In this document: one piece after another, positions 30,373-42,450 of the stretch
Layout of the letters: every line of letters starts with the position of its first letter
How positions within the stretch are numbered: the stretch's first letter is position 1
NCBI GenBank assembly: GCA_026214975.1
Contig: CM047805.1
Span: 61,000,834 to 61,064,833 of the forward strand
Length of the DNA stretch: 64,000 bases
Direction: 5' to 3'
Origin: Gentiana macrophylla
Lineage: Eukaryota; Streptophyta; Magnoliopsida; Gentianales; Gentianaceae
Notes under the pieces: model-generated
What the model was told of the DNA's origin: nothing
The model's database searches: none
Seen by the model: the letters and a program-made list of their open reading frames with translations, nothing else
Position numbers and translations under genes: made by a program

Positions 30373-32132
30373 CATTCTTCAAGATGAACACATCAACAGC
30401 CTTTTTAGGCCACGGACTTATAGAACATTTGTGTACACTGAGCAGTGTCCTACACCTCATCACTATATGGCGTCTGCTCATGTTCCTATGGTTGAATCTC
30501 TCCTTGTGGCTCTCAAACTCTTTTGAGATCTCATTTTACTCCCACTATCTCTCTTTAGAAGACAACAAGTTTGGAGACAAACATTTTTTTCCACGGAAAG
30601 TAGATGATATCTAGCATACTTGCCAGGACATTCCACAAAGTTGCATATGTCGTACTAGGCTCCAAGCCTTTCTGACTTTGCCTATGACAACTTTAAATCA
30701 TCGGTTGTGATAGATTCGACATTATCCCCTTCCATATCTAATATGGAATTTATTCAACCTTATCCTTTGGAACTCGGTTAAGTATGTGTCTTGGTTAAGG
30801 GCACTATCCCAAACACTTACGGGATATTTCACATGCCTTACTTCACACATATATCGTATAATGTGTTGTTTCCATTTTAGAAACACAATCTAATTGTGTA
30901 TCCAAGAATGGTATCCTTAAAGAGGGAATCTTATTCCTTTTCAGACAACCTCTGAAACACCCTTCAGGTATTAATTAATTCAATCCAATTGAAGATTAAT
31001 TCCTAAGTAGGTCATCAATTTCATATTCGCACTAGCTCGAACTTTTCGGGATTTCCGAATTGTCGTACTTCAATAAGTACATTCAACTATTTCTAAAATA
31101 GTCCAAGAGAGAGATAAACAATTGTTTATGGTACAAATTGTCATAAGCTAACAAACATCAATATGTTTAGGCTCATGTCAATCTTCTAGGTTTCATAACC
31201 TTTTCTCAAAAGGGTATTTTAGTCCTCTTTGGATAAGATACGTATAACCCACATGATTCATAATCATATGGTTCAGCATCATCAAAATGATGTTTAATTA
31301 CACGCTTCCCTTCCATAAAGACTGTGCCTAGAACAACCACAAACATTAAGGATAATAGCCATACAAATATTTAGTTGAGATCTCATCACCTATATCAACT
31401 ATATAGTGACATTAATCTAGTATGTTAGATTCGGTGACTGTTCAACCTTGTCGGAATAACATTTATTCTTTACAATTGAATTTGTCCATTAAATCATAAC
31501 ATATAGCTGAAGATATGTTGTTCATAAGAACCGGAACATAATAACATTTATTTAGTTCCCTTATCAGTTTACTAGATTCAGAATATGGTAAGTGTTACAA
31601 CGTTTGCTTCACCTCCAAATATGTATTTAATCTTTCTAATTTAATCACACTCGTAGGATATCATATATCCGAGAGTTGACTTGAGTTTAGATAGAATTAT
31701 TTCAACTTACTCGCTTAGGGTAAAGACTTCGATAAGCTCTCTTACTCAAGCACTTGCCCTAATTTTCCATTATAATCCTTTAAGCACTTGTAAATATTTC
31801 TTAATGTAGTCTTCATAAGACTTAAGAAAAATCATAGGAGCCGTGTCTTCTATTTTCTTTTATAAAGAAAATCCAACGTTTGTTAAATAGTCTATTTAAC
31901 CTTTTGAATCATATTCAAAACATGAACTATTTAATTTACTTTCAAGCAATGATTAAAGAATTAATTCGATACTTAAATCTTACAATTTTGAAAACAACCT
32001 TTCCAAAATTTGACGTGGTCATCCTTATCCAATCCATCTAATGTTTGAATAATCATCATCGTATGATGGAGTGACCCATTGGATATCGTTATGTCCAATA
32101 TGTGAGCTTCCGTTAATAATTAAAGTGTTAGA
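30373..32132 (-). other. Copia derivative internal region, part 2
   Basis: This continues the sequence interrupted at 16146. It is a 1.76 kb AT-rich stretch without frames longer than about 76 codons and without recognisable pol motifs in either strand. It ends at the probable TSD GTACT (32133-32137) of the CRM-like insertion and continues at 39168. Confidence 0.6.
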
Positions 32133-32137
32133 GTACT

Positions 32138-32862
32138 AATACGAATCAAGAACGGGACTTGTCCTAGGACCTTCTAAAAGAATCAATGGAGAGCTCGAAA
32201 CAACGATCTTAGCTAATTCAATCTAAGAACGTTGGCAAGAACGCCACAATGCTTGCTCAAGGCGCTGATAAGTTCTCTAAGGGGTGGAACTCTACAACGA
32301 AGAGATCCTCACTCGCAAGTGATACAAGTCAATAGACTCAATAAAAATTTCACTCAAAATATATCTGTCTGTAAAAGAACAACCTAGATGCCTTATATAG
32401 GCTACAATATCCAAGTAACTAGTGTTGCTAAACAATGTGGGAGTAATTCCCATCAAAACCTATGCCTAACATAAGCTAGGTGGGCTTCCTTGGAACACTT
32501 AGGCCCACAATATAATTATTAAATAAAGACTAATGAAAATAGCATAGACACTAGTCCAATAATACTTAAAATGGCGCAATGGCCTTATTAATACCTAACA
32601 ATAAATAAAAGTCTTCTGGATAATTTACTCAACCCCAATAGTGCCTTCGTCAGGCCCAATAGCATAAATGGTGCACTTAATGGGCTGATCTTCAGCCTTC
32701 TCGGCCTGTTCTTGATCCAACTGAGCTTCCAAGACCAAAGTATTTAAGGCCCTTCTGACCTTCTTTCTTTGGAGCCTTGTCATCGGCCCATCTCAAACTA
32801 CCAGCGGGTCCACGGTCTTCATAGGAGCTAACGGGTCCGGAATATCATCATGGATCACATCC
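32138..32862 (-). mobile_element. 3' LTR of the CRM-like element
   Basis: It aligns with the right LTR from 'tacgaatc' to 'ggatcacat'. It is preceded on the minus strand by the purine tract GGAGGGAAGGA (about 32861-32873). Its first ~75 bp encode the end of pol. A stop (TGA, complement at 32793-32795) stands where the 5' LTR has CGA. Confidence 0.85.
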
Positions 32863-33575
32863 TTCCCTCCTAGATGGGAAGGATCTGTCCTCAAATCAAA
32901 GGGGTTGTTGAAGGGCATAAAATCAACAACATTGACGGTAGGTGACACGCCCCAATCGTCATGAATATCAATTTTGTAAGCATTGTTGTTGACCCACTCC
33001 AAAACATCAAATGGACCATCACCTTGCGGATGTAACTTTGACTTGCGTTGCTTTGGGAACCTATCCTTATGGAAATGCAGCCATACCCGATCTCCTAGAT
33101 GGAAAATGACTTCTTTACGGCCCTTATTTGCTTTCTTCACGTACCTCTCTATCGGTTTCTCCACATGTTGCCTGGCCTTAGCGTGCAATTCTTTCACCAA
33201 CTCGGCCTTTTGCTCACCATCCAAGCTAGATTGAGCACCTGTAGGCAAATGAACCAAAGAAAAAGGCATATCCGGCTTGAACCCGTACACCAACTCGAAA
33301 GGAGTATATCGAGTAGAAGAATGTTTACAACGGTTATAAGCAAACTCTACAAAAGGCAAGCAACCAATTTTTCAGATTCTTGTTAATAACACAACGCAAC
33401 AATTGACCCAAAACTCGATTAACCACTTCAGTTTGACCATCAGTTTGGGGGTGATACGCCGTAGAGTACAAATTTTAGTTCCCAAATGCATCCACAACAC
33501 ACGCCAAAAGTGGCTAATAAACTTGACATCACGGTCACTCATAATAGTTCTAGGCACTCCATGTAAATGAACAAT
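32793..33575 (-). pseudogene. CRM-like integrase, C-terminal half, frameshifted
   Basis: The second catalytic Asp ([18 protein letters not shown]) is in a short frame at 33372-33557. The section with the catalytic Glu ([14 protein letters not shown]) is shifted. From 33359 the frame is open: [33 protein letters not shown], then the C-terminal beta barrel with GDRVWLHFHKDRFP, KSKLHPQGDGPFDVLEWVNN and NAYKIDIHDDWGVSPTVNV. There is no chromodomain after it. The protein ends in the LTR at 32793 because of a C-to-T change; the other LTR shows the frame once continued for about 55 codons. Confidence 0.85.
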
Positions 33576-34784
33576 TTATTTAAAGAACAGATCAGCAATA
33601 TGAGAAGCATTATTCGTTTTATGACAAGGTAGAAAGTGTGCCATTTTAGAAAAATGATCAACCACTATGAACACAGAATCATTACCATTCCTTGAACGAG
33701 GCAATCCCAACACAAAATCCATAGATAAATCAGTCCAATAGGATGTAGGGATAGGCAATGGTGTATACAAACCATGGGGGGCAGATTTGGACTTAGCAGA
33801 TTTGCACACAAGACAAGCATCACACACACGAGAAACATCAGTTTTCATTTTAGGCCAATAAAAGTGTGATTTAAGCATGTCCAAAGTTTTTGTGACTCCA
33901 AAATGACCCATAAGACCCCCACCATGTGCTTCACAAACAAGCAATTCATGCATGGAACAACGAGGAATACACAAAACTGCCTCACGAAATAAGAATCCCT
34001 CATGCCTATAATATTTCCCGTGACCTGAGTGCTCAGTAGCCGCATAAGGTTCAGCAAAATCAACATCCATAGCACATAATTCCTTAATAAATTCAAATCC
34101 AAGGAGTCTAGATTGCATAGTAGTGATTAAAATATACCTACGAGATAACGCATCAGCTACAATGTTCTCCTTACCCTTTTTATTTTTAATAACATAAGGA
34201 AAAGATTCTATGAACTCTAACAAACGAACATGCCTCTTAATCAATTTACCTTGGCATTTTAAGTACTTTAGAGACACATGATCAGTGTGAATAACAAATT
34301 CCCTAGGTCTCAAGTAATGCTGCCAAGTTTGAAGCGATCTAATTAAGGCATAAAGTTCCTTATCATACGTAGCATAATTCAATTGGGCACCTTTTAATTT
34401 CTCACAAAAATATGCAATGGGTTTACCCTCCTGAATTAACACACCACCAATTCCCACACCCGAAGCATCATATTCAAGCTCACAAGTTTTATCAAAATTA
34501 GGTAAAGCAAGTATGGGTGCAGAAATTAAACGGGCCTTAAGAGTTTCAAATGACTCCCTTTGCTTTGGTCCCCAATGGAAAAGGGCATTCTTCTTCACCA
34601 ACTCGTTGAGGGGTGCGGCTATGCTACTGAAATCACTCACAAATCGCCTATAAAAGCTCGCAAGGCCGTGGAAACTACGAACTTCCGCTGCATTTGTTGG
34701 TTCGGGCCATTCCGCCAACTTCTCTTTATCAGCCTCCACACCCAGTGCATTCACAACAAAACCAAGAAACGCGACTCTATCCAT
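33576..34784 (-). pseudogene. CRM-like RT end, RNase H and integrase N-terminal half
   Basis: 402 codons open on the minus strand. It begins at the RT thumb ([40 protein letters not shown]), then RNase H ([20 protein letters not shown] with catalytic Asp, [44 protein letters not shown]). Next is the integrase HHCC domain ([14 protein letters not shown]...CDACLVC) and the core start with [13 protein letters not shown] (first Asp). It stops at 33576 in ADLFFK, just before the middle of the core. About 100 bp separate it from the YFDDILI end of the previous frame, where a frameshift lies. Confidence 0.9.
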
Positions 34785-34882
34785 GTAAAAAGTACACTTT
34801 TGAGGTTAGCATACAATTTAGCATCTTTAAGTGTCTCCAAAACAGCGCGTAAGTGACTAAGGTGTGACTCTAGATCATGGTT

Positions 34883-35704
34883 TTAAATCAAGATATCATC
34901 AAAGTAGACAACAAAAAATTTATTAATAAAGTCCCTAAGAACCTCATTCATCAAACGCATAAAAGTGCTAGGTGCATTGGTGAGACCAAAAGGCATAACA
35001 AGCCACTCATATAAACCAAATTTAGTTTTAAACGTGTTTTTCCATTCATCATCCTCTCGCATCCTCACTTGATGATAGCCACTTTTAAGATCAATTTTAG
35101 AAAAGAATTTAGCACCACACCATTCATCTATCATATCATCTACGCATGGAATAGGATAACGATGCCGTATAGTAATTTGGTTGATGGCCCTGCAATCCAC
35201 GCACATCCTCCATCCGCCATCTTTCTTTGGGACCACAATCACTGGCACCGTGCATGGACTCATGGATTCTTGAACTTTCCCCTTTGCAATCAACTCTTCG
35301 ACTTGCCTTTGAATCTCCTTAGTCTCCTCCGGATTGGCACAATAGGCTGGACGGTTTGGCAATGTGGAGCCTGGAATAAAGTAAATTTGATGCTCCACGC
35401 CGGGTAAAGGTGGCAACCCGCTTGGCTCCTCCTCGGGAAAAACCTTAGCAAATTCCTGCAATAAAGACACCACAACACTAGGAAGAGAATTTGTTACATC
35501 AAAAATAAGCATAAAACAGGGGGAGGGGTGGGGAGGGGTGGGGTCGACCTCTTTATAGAGAAATATGAGGGGTGTAAGGCCATCTTCAATGGCATTAATA
35601 ACCTCACCAGCCTTAGCGTAGAAAGTGCCTAACACTCTTTCTCCCTTTTTCTTCACCATCTTTTTTTCTCCCTCGCTAATAATGGCGCCTCCCTTACCTT
35701 TCAC
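34883..35704 (-). pseudogene. CRM-like reverse transcriptase
   Basis: 273 codons. The protease-RT linker leads into LPPLPGVEHQIYFIPGSTLP and PYRxNPEE-like PAYCANPEETKEIQRQV. Then come the RT motifs VPVIVVPKKDGGWRMCVDCR, INQITIRHRYPIP, FSKIDLKSGYHQVRMRE, EWLVMPFGLTNAPSTFMRLM and the catalytic YFDDIL at the end (34883-34900). The stop comes right after FDDILI; the rest of pol is in another frame, so a single lesion divides RT. It overlaps the preceding frame by 4 bp. Confidence 0.92.
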
Positions 35705-36477
35705 TTTTCTACTTTAGTTCCTCCCTCTAATGGTACTATGTCACCCTCCCTTACCATCTTATTTTCAACTTTTATTTTACCCTCATCTTGAGTTCGCGCA
35801 CCCTCTTTCTTTTTCTCTCCCGTCACAATTTTTGCTTTTTCAATTTTCAACTTAGCTTCCTCTTTTTTTGTATTTTCCTCACTAGATTTTAAGAGTTGAA
35901 GCTGATCGTTGTGAGCCTCCTCAGGTGATAGTGAAAGGTGTGTAATCTTCTTCCCTTTATGGATCAACGTGTATCTATTCAAATAGCCATCATACGTCAC
36001 CCTCCGATCAAATTTCCATGGTCTTCCAAGTAAGATATGGCTAACATGCATCGGTACTACATCGCAAAGAACCACGTCATCAAGTTTACCAATGTTAAAC
36101 ACCACCAATGCCTGTTTGGTCACTCGAACCTCAACAACATCATTGAGCCACTGAAGCTTGTAGGGTTGTGGATGGGGAAAAGTGGGAATAGATAAGCGGC
36201 TGATCACATTCATACTAACCACATTGGTACAACTCCTAGGGTCCATAATCATCGAACACACCTTTCCACTAATCATGCAACGTGTGTGGAAAATGTTCTC
36301 TCTCTGCAAGTCATCCGCTACCTTCACCGTACTACTTAAAGCCATTTTAATTATCATAACAGCACCATCCATAGGTGGTTGTTCATAATCATCATCCTCC
36401 TCTTCGTCGTCTTCTCTCTCTTCTTCGGACTCGGTCCTATACATTCTTACACCCTCATATTCTCCTACAAAAAGCAT
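35701..36477 (-). pseudogene. CRM-like protease with altered active site
   Basis: 259 codons: an acidic N-terminal stretch (EEEREDDEEEDDDYEQPP), then the retropepsin-like domain. The active-site region reads CSMIMDPRSCTNVVS. Related elements normally have D-G-G-S or D-G-S at this place, so the flap-side Gly residues are replaced by Pro-Arg. Downstream HILLGRPWKFDRRVTYDGY is the conserved second half. A Lys/Glu-rich linker leads to RT. The change would be expected to cripple the enzyme, in line with the other lesions. Confidence 0.82.
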
Positions 36478-36480
36478 CTG

Positions 36481-37505
36481 TCACTTGGTGGGGCATTGGA
36501 AAGCAATATGACCCACTCCATGACATTGGAGGCACTTAATATCATGTGATGGCATAGGCTTTGTCACCATGCCCTTGCCTTTATTAATCCTTTAACTTTA
36601 GAAACATCATTAGAGGTGAAAAGGTGTTGCCTAGGGGCTGTTGGGGTGGGTTTAGGGCCGTCTCCCCTAGGCTGAAAAGAATAAAAAGTAGAAGTATTAC
36701 CTCCGACAGGCCTCGTGTAGGTTGATTTATGTCACTTTTGTTGCTTCTCAAGTGTCAATGCGGCATGTAACATCTCATCCATCATTGCACAACCTCGCAA
36801 TTCTAATGGATTGGCAATCTCTAAACGCAAACCACCCAGAAAACGCTGCATTGTCACTTCCTTTTCCTCCTCAATTTGAGCTTTTCCTAGAAGTGTAACC
36901 AACTCTTGATAAAAATCATCCACGGACCTCTCCCCTTGGGTAAGCGTTTGTAACTTACGATATTGCTCACGAAAGTAAGTAAGTGGTACAAAATGCTTCT
37001 TCATCTCTCGTTTCAGTACAGTCCAAGTACGAACCAACGGTTCCCCATGCTTCTGCCTCAAAAGATTCAACTGTTTCCACCAAATCATTGCATACCCTAT
37101 AAACTCAAGTTGTGCAAGATTGCACTTCTTCTCATCCAAACAATTGTTACAAGCAAAAATTTGGTCTAACTTCGCTTCCCACTCAAGATAAGCATCGCCA
37201 TCACTTGTCCCACTAAATGATGGCAGTTTCAACTTCACACGTGTCATGTTATTATCAATTCCCTATTCCACACTACCCTCATCATCATCATCTTCCCTAT
37301 CTTCAACTCGGTTATTATCAGCCCTAATGCCTTGAGCACCACGTTGTCCATCACCACCTTGTAGCTGTGTGGTCAACACTTGGAGTTGTGCTCCCAACGC
37401 TTCTAGAGTCTCAGTTACTTGCCTATTGGCCTATTGTTGAACAGTAATAAACAATCAAACATCCCTTGGTGCGGTCTCCCTCATCTCACATTCATCTCCC
37501 GACAT
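36481..37505 (-). pseudogene. gag: CRM-like gag with zinc knuckle
   Basis: The ATG at 37503-37505 (MSGDECEMRETAPRDV) is followed by TGA after 16 codons, and more stops up to 37250. The capsid core is open at 36732-37247: VKLKLPSFSGTSDGDAYLEW, WKQLNLLRQKHGEPLVRTW, LKREMKKHFVPLTYFREQYR and QRFLGGLRLEIANPLEL. After shifts, a zinc knuckle CLQCHGVGHIAFQC (CX2CX4HX4C) lies at 36493-36534, followed by PTK and a stop at 36481-36483. It is the RNA-binding structural protein of the element. Confidence 0.88.
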
Positions 37506-38420
37506 GATTCACAAGGTAAAATCCTCACTACTCTCTTGTTTACACTCACCCTCTCTCTAAGTTGTAAAGTAACCCTTTTTTAAAACAAATCAGAAAATTG
37601 AGCAAAGTGTAACAATCAAAACCAACGATCTAAACTTGACAACTAAGAGGTAGGTTTGAGGATTGGATAAAAATGTATGGAAGTGTGTGGAAAAATGTGT
37701 GACGAGACAATAGATGCAAGAACTAAAAGCAAGAAAGGAGGAACAAGGAAAAAGTAAGGAAATTGGTTGACAGCAAAGTTTTATAGGTGTGAAAAATTTC
37801 ACACCCAGGGTGTGAAATGCTCATCAAACAAGAAGTTTTTTTTTCTTGTGTGAAAAATTTCACACTAGGATGTGATACCATCGTATTTTCTGAGTCACTT
37901 TTCTTTTTTTTTTTTTTTTTTTTTTTGGGCTGAACTTCTTTTAAAATAAAATAAAACAAATTCAAGCACAAAGAAATTATGTCAACTTGTTTGCCTTTTG
38001 TCTTATACGGCAATTGCAAACAGGGAAAACCTTAGCAACAATTTGCAAGAAAGATCAATCAGTAATAGTCAAGAAAGATCAAGGATATGACCGATGGAAT
38101 GTTTTTCTTTTTTTTGTTTTATTTGGTAATTATGGACGAAACAGGAAGATCGGAAGCAACCAAAATTTTTTATTTTTTTTAATCGTATGAACGCAGAAAG
38201 AATTACGCAATATCAAGGACGACAAGATCTAGGATTATATTTTTTTTGACGCAAGACAAGTACGCAAGAACAAGCAAGAAAGTGCTAATTTTTTTTTCAA
38301 AGATGAACACAGAAGCAGGAGAATCAAAGTGCAGGAATTTTTTTTTTTTTTTTTGAAACGAAAGAAACGAAATCAAAATAAGAACGAAAAGGGATATTTG
38401 ATTACCTTTAGTCAACCGAA
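37506..38420 (-). other. Leader of the CRM-like element
   Basis: Noncoding between PBS and gag. It has several long A/T homopolymers on the plus strand (about 37903-37926, 38338-38354). A twice-repeated TGTGAAAAATTTCACAC-type palindromic unit lies near 37789-37806 and 37841-37867. No reading frame of interest. Confidence 0.6.
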
Positions 38421-38433
38421 GGCTCTGATACCA
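38421..38433 (-). promoter_or_regulatory. PBS of the CRM-like element (initiator tRNA-Met)
   Basis: Minus strand TGGTATCAGAGCC, the standard PBS of many plant LTR elements, immediately after the 5' LTR. Confidence 0.9.
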
Positions 38434-39162
38434 AATTATACGAATCGAGAACAGGACTTGCCTTAGGACTTTCTAAAGGAATCAATGGAGAGCTCGAAAC
38501 AACGATCTTAGATAATCCAATCTAAGAACGTTGGCAAGAACGCCACAACGCTTGCTTAATGCGCTGATAAGTTCTCTAAGGGGTGGAGCTCTGTAACGAA
38601 GAGATCTCCACTCACAAGTGATACAAGTCAATAGACTCAATAATAATTTCACTCAAAATATATCTTTCTGTAAAAGAACAACCAAGATGCCACATATAGG
38701 CTACAATATCCAAGTAACTAGTGGAGCTAAGCAATGTGGGAGTAATTCCCATCAAAACCTGTGCCTAAGCTAAGCTAGGTGGGCTTCCTTGGAACACTTA
38801 GGCCCACAATATAATTATTAACTAAAGACTAATGAAAATAGCATAGAAACTGGTCCAATAATACTTAAAATGGCGACATGGCCTTATTAATACCTAACAA
38901 TAAATAAAAGTCTTCTTGATAATTTACTCAAGCCCAATAGTGCCTTCGTCAGGATCAATAGCATTAATGGTGCACTTAATATGCTGATCTTCAGTCTTCT
39001 CGGCCTGTTCTTGATCCAACTGAGCTTCTAAGACCAAAGTATTTAAGGCCTCTTTGACATTCTTCCTTTGGAGCCTTGTCATCGGCCCATCTCGAACTAC
39101 CAGCGGGTCCACGGTCTTCATAGGAGCTAACAGGTCCGGAATATCATCGTGGATCACATTCA
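38434..39162 (-). mobile_element. 5' LTR of the CRM-like element, carrying the pol 3' end
   Basis: The minus strand starts TGAATGTGATCC at 39162. Because the LTR duplicates the end of pol, a frame of 77 codons survives here (38924-39157): DGPMTRLQRKNVKEALNTLV, then an acidic end TIGLE. In the 3' LTR the same frame is stopped by TGA where this copy has CGA (complement 39092-39094). Confidence 0.85.
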
Positions 39163-39167
39163 GTACT

Positions 39168-41117
39168 CCATCAAATATGTAGTCTCCTTATCTTCAAATA
39201 CGAAAACGCGATTGGTCGTTTCATTGTTTATTTTAAAGGGATCAAAATTACTTAACCTTATTTGAGAACGCTTCTCAAAAGGTAACAATCATTATTTGGT
39301 TTTTACTAATCGAGAATAAAAAATATAAATAAAATTTGCTAAAACTACAACATAAAATAAAGATAGTTGTTGATTATACATGCAAAATCAAATATGGTCT
39401 TTGGGATTATGATTTTGCTCCACTAGTCAACTACTCCAAATTGATTTTCAAGAATTTTCCAAAATTTTTAGTGGCTGGAATCCTATCGAGTTGACTCGAT
39501 CCCGACGTGGGCCGATCGACCGGGTCAATTTCGACGGGTAGGTACTACTTACCAATCGCGTCCAACGCGACTTCAAGTGGTTTGACTAGTCAACTTTTTG
39601 ACAATTCACATCGTCTATGTGATAGTCAACCTCGTGTCTCTAAAATCAGACGGTCCTGACGTGGACCAATCACCGCAAGATTCTTAGTCGAGTCGTAACC
39701 CAAGTATTCATAAGATCTCATAACAATCATATCTCGGTAATGACAATATACCCAAGGTAGGTCAACTCCCGACGTGGGCCGATCAGTTGGATCCGAACAA
39801 GGGCTCTTCACCGTCACTATAATATTGGAAGACATGTTATAACTCGATTTTTTTCGTGGGAGTAATTTTGAATTAATTCACTTAATTGATTTTTATTTAA
39901 CTGCGGTCTCATCTATTAAATGCATATTACTACAATATCATATAAAGTAAAATATACACAACATTCCACGCACAAAATTAACCGGTATGATCATGGACTT
40001 TTCTTAGGTGCGGTTTCGAATACAAAAACTGATGAAACCGCGGGCCACAACTAAGGGTAGCAGCAACCACCAATGGATTTTTGACATGCGACATCTCTAT
40101 GGATCTTTATCGCCTTTCTTTTGGTCTTCATCTTTGTCTTCAATTTATTTTACGTAAAAAAATCTATCTAATAAATTTTACACCTACCGGACACGGGGGG
40201 AGCTAACGGTAATGGGATAATGCAAAAATAAAACTAGGTCATGTTCTTCATGACGGCCTAGGACAACAATAAAACCAATAGAAAATAAAGCATTCACATC
40301 TATCCTATTTGGTGAAATTACGATCAATCGCAAATCATATAATCATATTATATCTACTATCTAAACCATACAATCAACATCTTATGAAAAAGATAAAATT
40401 TAAATTTTAACTACTTGCGTCTTATAGCATCCAATCAATTAATTAATCAACGTTTAATTAATTAATAGCTTTAATCGAAATAATATTAACCATTAATAAT
40501 AAATCGATTTTAATTTTAATTTTTGAATTTAAAACTATTTTAAATAAAATTAAAATCAAGTGGGTCTCTTTTGTTTCTTTACTTTTGATTCTTAATAAAA
40601 AAAAAAAGGATGTCTTTGGTTTGGTCCAAACCAAATTTAAAGGCATCCTGGGCCTTTTCCAATAGTCAAATATTTTTGGAGAATGCCTAGGTACGTAGGT
40701 CTTTTCCAAAATCAAATATTTTGAAGAGGCCTAGGCATATTCCAAAAATTTGGAATGGCCTAGATTTGGTTCATAACCAAAACATATTTCTTCCTAACAA
40801 ATTGGGTGATGTCACATGGCTTCCCAAAGGCCAAACTATTTGAACCATCGGTCAGACATATGACATCAACTAAACAAAAGAGAAATTACAAACCATGGAC
40901 CATATTGAAAAATAAAGATGTACAAAAAAAACAAGAAGGGGAGGGGGACGGTGGTGCCGACAGCCGCCAGCAGCCCGGAGGCCGCCGCTGCCGCCACCGC
41001 CGCCTCTCCACCTTTTTTTTTTTATGTGCACTAATTACGAATCAATATCATACATGATTTAATCTATTGGATCTAATTTACTACGCGAATAAAAGATGCT
41101 TATTGCTAAAGCTCGAA
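39168..41117 (-). other. Copia derivative internal region, part 3 (leader side)
   Basis: 1.95 kb between the CRM-like insertion and the PBS. No gag-like frame on the minus strand. It has a repeated 'cccgacgtgggccgatc' phrase (39502 and 39768) and a GC-rich 'cgccgctgccgccaccgcc' patch at about 40981-41003. The absence of gag here supports a non-autonomous element. Confidence 0.55.
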
Positions 41118-41133
41118 GACCACTCTGATACCA
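41118..41133 (-). promoter_or_regulatory. PBS of the Copia derivative (initiator tRNA-Met)
   Basis: Minus strand TGGTATCAGAGTGGTC, complementary to initiator tRNA-Met, one base after the LTR end CCTAACA. Confidence 0.9.
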
Positions 41134-41667
41134 TTGTTAGGAAATCAATCGAGTAGCGCAGCGGAATTTAAAAATTGATTTCCTGATCCAGATCGTCTCC
41201 GTTTAAACAATAAACATTTAAGAGAGGGGACGGTACTATTACCTTGGTTGATCTAAAATATCGACGCTTTGACCGTCCGAGAGAAGTAGATGTGCGCGAG
41301 CCGTCCAAGCGTCCGGCCTCTACAAGTAATCCATACGAGCACCTCACCAGAATCCCGCCAAGGATTGCTACAAGAAAAACTCTACTGCTAGGTCGGCCTT
41401 TCTCTCTCTATAATCTCTCTCTTAGAAGCTCTCTTATTTTTCACAAGAACAATTAGCTCTTGGAATTATGGTGTACAAAAGAGCTAGCCAAGCCTCCAAT
41501 GTATAGAGCATTGGGGCGCCCCATCTATCTCCTAATTTGATTAGGATTAGCTTCTAGTAGATTGATGAGAGTGAAAACTTTTTCCTAATAAAATAAGAAA
41601 AATCCCTTAGATTGATTTATCTCATTTAATTTAATATCTCTTATTAAATATTTCCAAGATATTGTCA

Positions 41668-41748
41668 ACTTCTGCAGCTATAGGTTTGCATTTTTATCCT
41701 ATATGGGAAGCGGCATCCATTGATGAGTTGTTATACAATGGCGCTTAT
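41668..41748 (+). pseudogene. psbA: Plastid psbA fragment (nuclear plastid DNA)
   Basis: About 81 bp read in one plus-strand frame as [17 protein letters not shown], then IDE, LLYNG, which is the conserved D1 protein segment around residues 110-140 of chloroplast psbA, with two replacements visible to me (Val to Ile, Trp to Leu). It sits in a 142-bp insertion absent from the sister LTR, so it arrived after the Copia insertion. The remainder of the insertion (41749-41810) is unidentified. It is far too short to be functional and is best explained as filler DNA captured at a break. Confidence 0.85.
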
Positions 41749-42450
41749 CTTTTTCTCGTATATTGTATAAAGGGATTTTACAAAAAGTAAAAGATTACTA
41801 ATATCTATATTGACTATCTTTATCTTATTACCATAAATATATTTTTCAAAAATTAATTAATATCCAATATTAATTTTATGGTAATCTTATTAATTAAATT
41901 GCACAATTCAAATGTATCCAAAAACGCTAAAAATTGCGCCACCTTTAGCCATAAATTGGCTTCCGGAATATTCTTTAATTAATATAATGCTATGATTAAT
42001 TAATTTGCAAAAATACATGTATATCGTATATACATATTTCGAAATATATATGTATCAATATACATATTTAATTAATCAATATAATTAATATCTTGTATTA
42101 TATTTATTCATAATAAATAAATACCACCATATTAATTTGCCACTATAACCTTTATAGTATGAGATAAACTTTCCTTATTTGGTCATCAACTATAACCACA
42201 TTTTAATCCGACTCGATGTTCATATGTGTGTGACCCGATAGGCTTCCGAATATGTTGGCCGTAGGCATAAGGCGCAATTACGAAAATTCCCTTCATATCT
42301 AACGATCACGGATATCGTCTAGCAACACGTCCGTGACCTCCAATCATCGGAAGAGTCAATACGCAATGACTACTACCTTTCATGTGCTCGGTTAGCGTGT
42401 AAATAGAATCTTATCACTGTAATAATATTCATACGGTCGTACGTCGAGTG

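Larger units (their letters stand above)
32138..39162 (-). mobile_element. CRM-like Ty3/gypsy element, about 7 kb, probable TSD GTACT
   Basis: Two LTRs of about 725 bp (32138-32862 and about 38434-39162) enclose gag-pol on the minus strand. On the minus strand the PBS is TGGTATCAGAGCC (38421-38433), for initiator tRNA-Met. GTACT occurs at both borders (32133-32137 and 39163-39167). The exact LTR termini are less certain, because the canonical TG...CA is not clean. Pol runs into the 3' LTR and ends there with a GPMTR motif instead of a chromodomain, as described for some centromeric (CRM) chromoviruses. The clade is an inference. All domains are present but broken at a few points. Confidence 0.82.

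Noticed and set aside
39626..39835. 69-codon minus-strand ORF as a protein gene
   Set aside because: It overlaps repeated 'gacgtgggccgatc' noncoding phrases and has no homology that I recognise.
40458..40715. 85-codon minus-strand ORF as gag of the Copia derivative
   Set aside because: Ile/Lys/Asn-rich sequence from AT-rich DNA, without a gag core or zinc knuckle.
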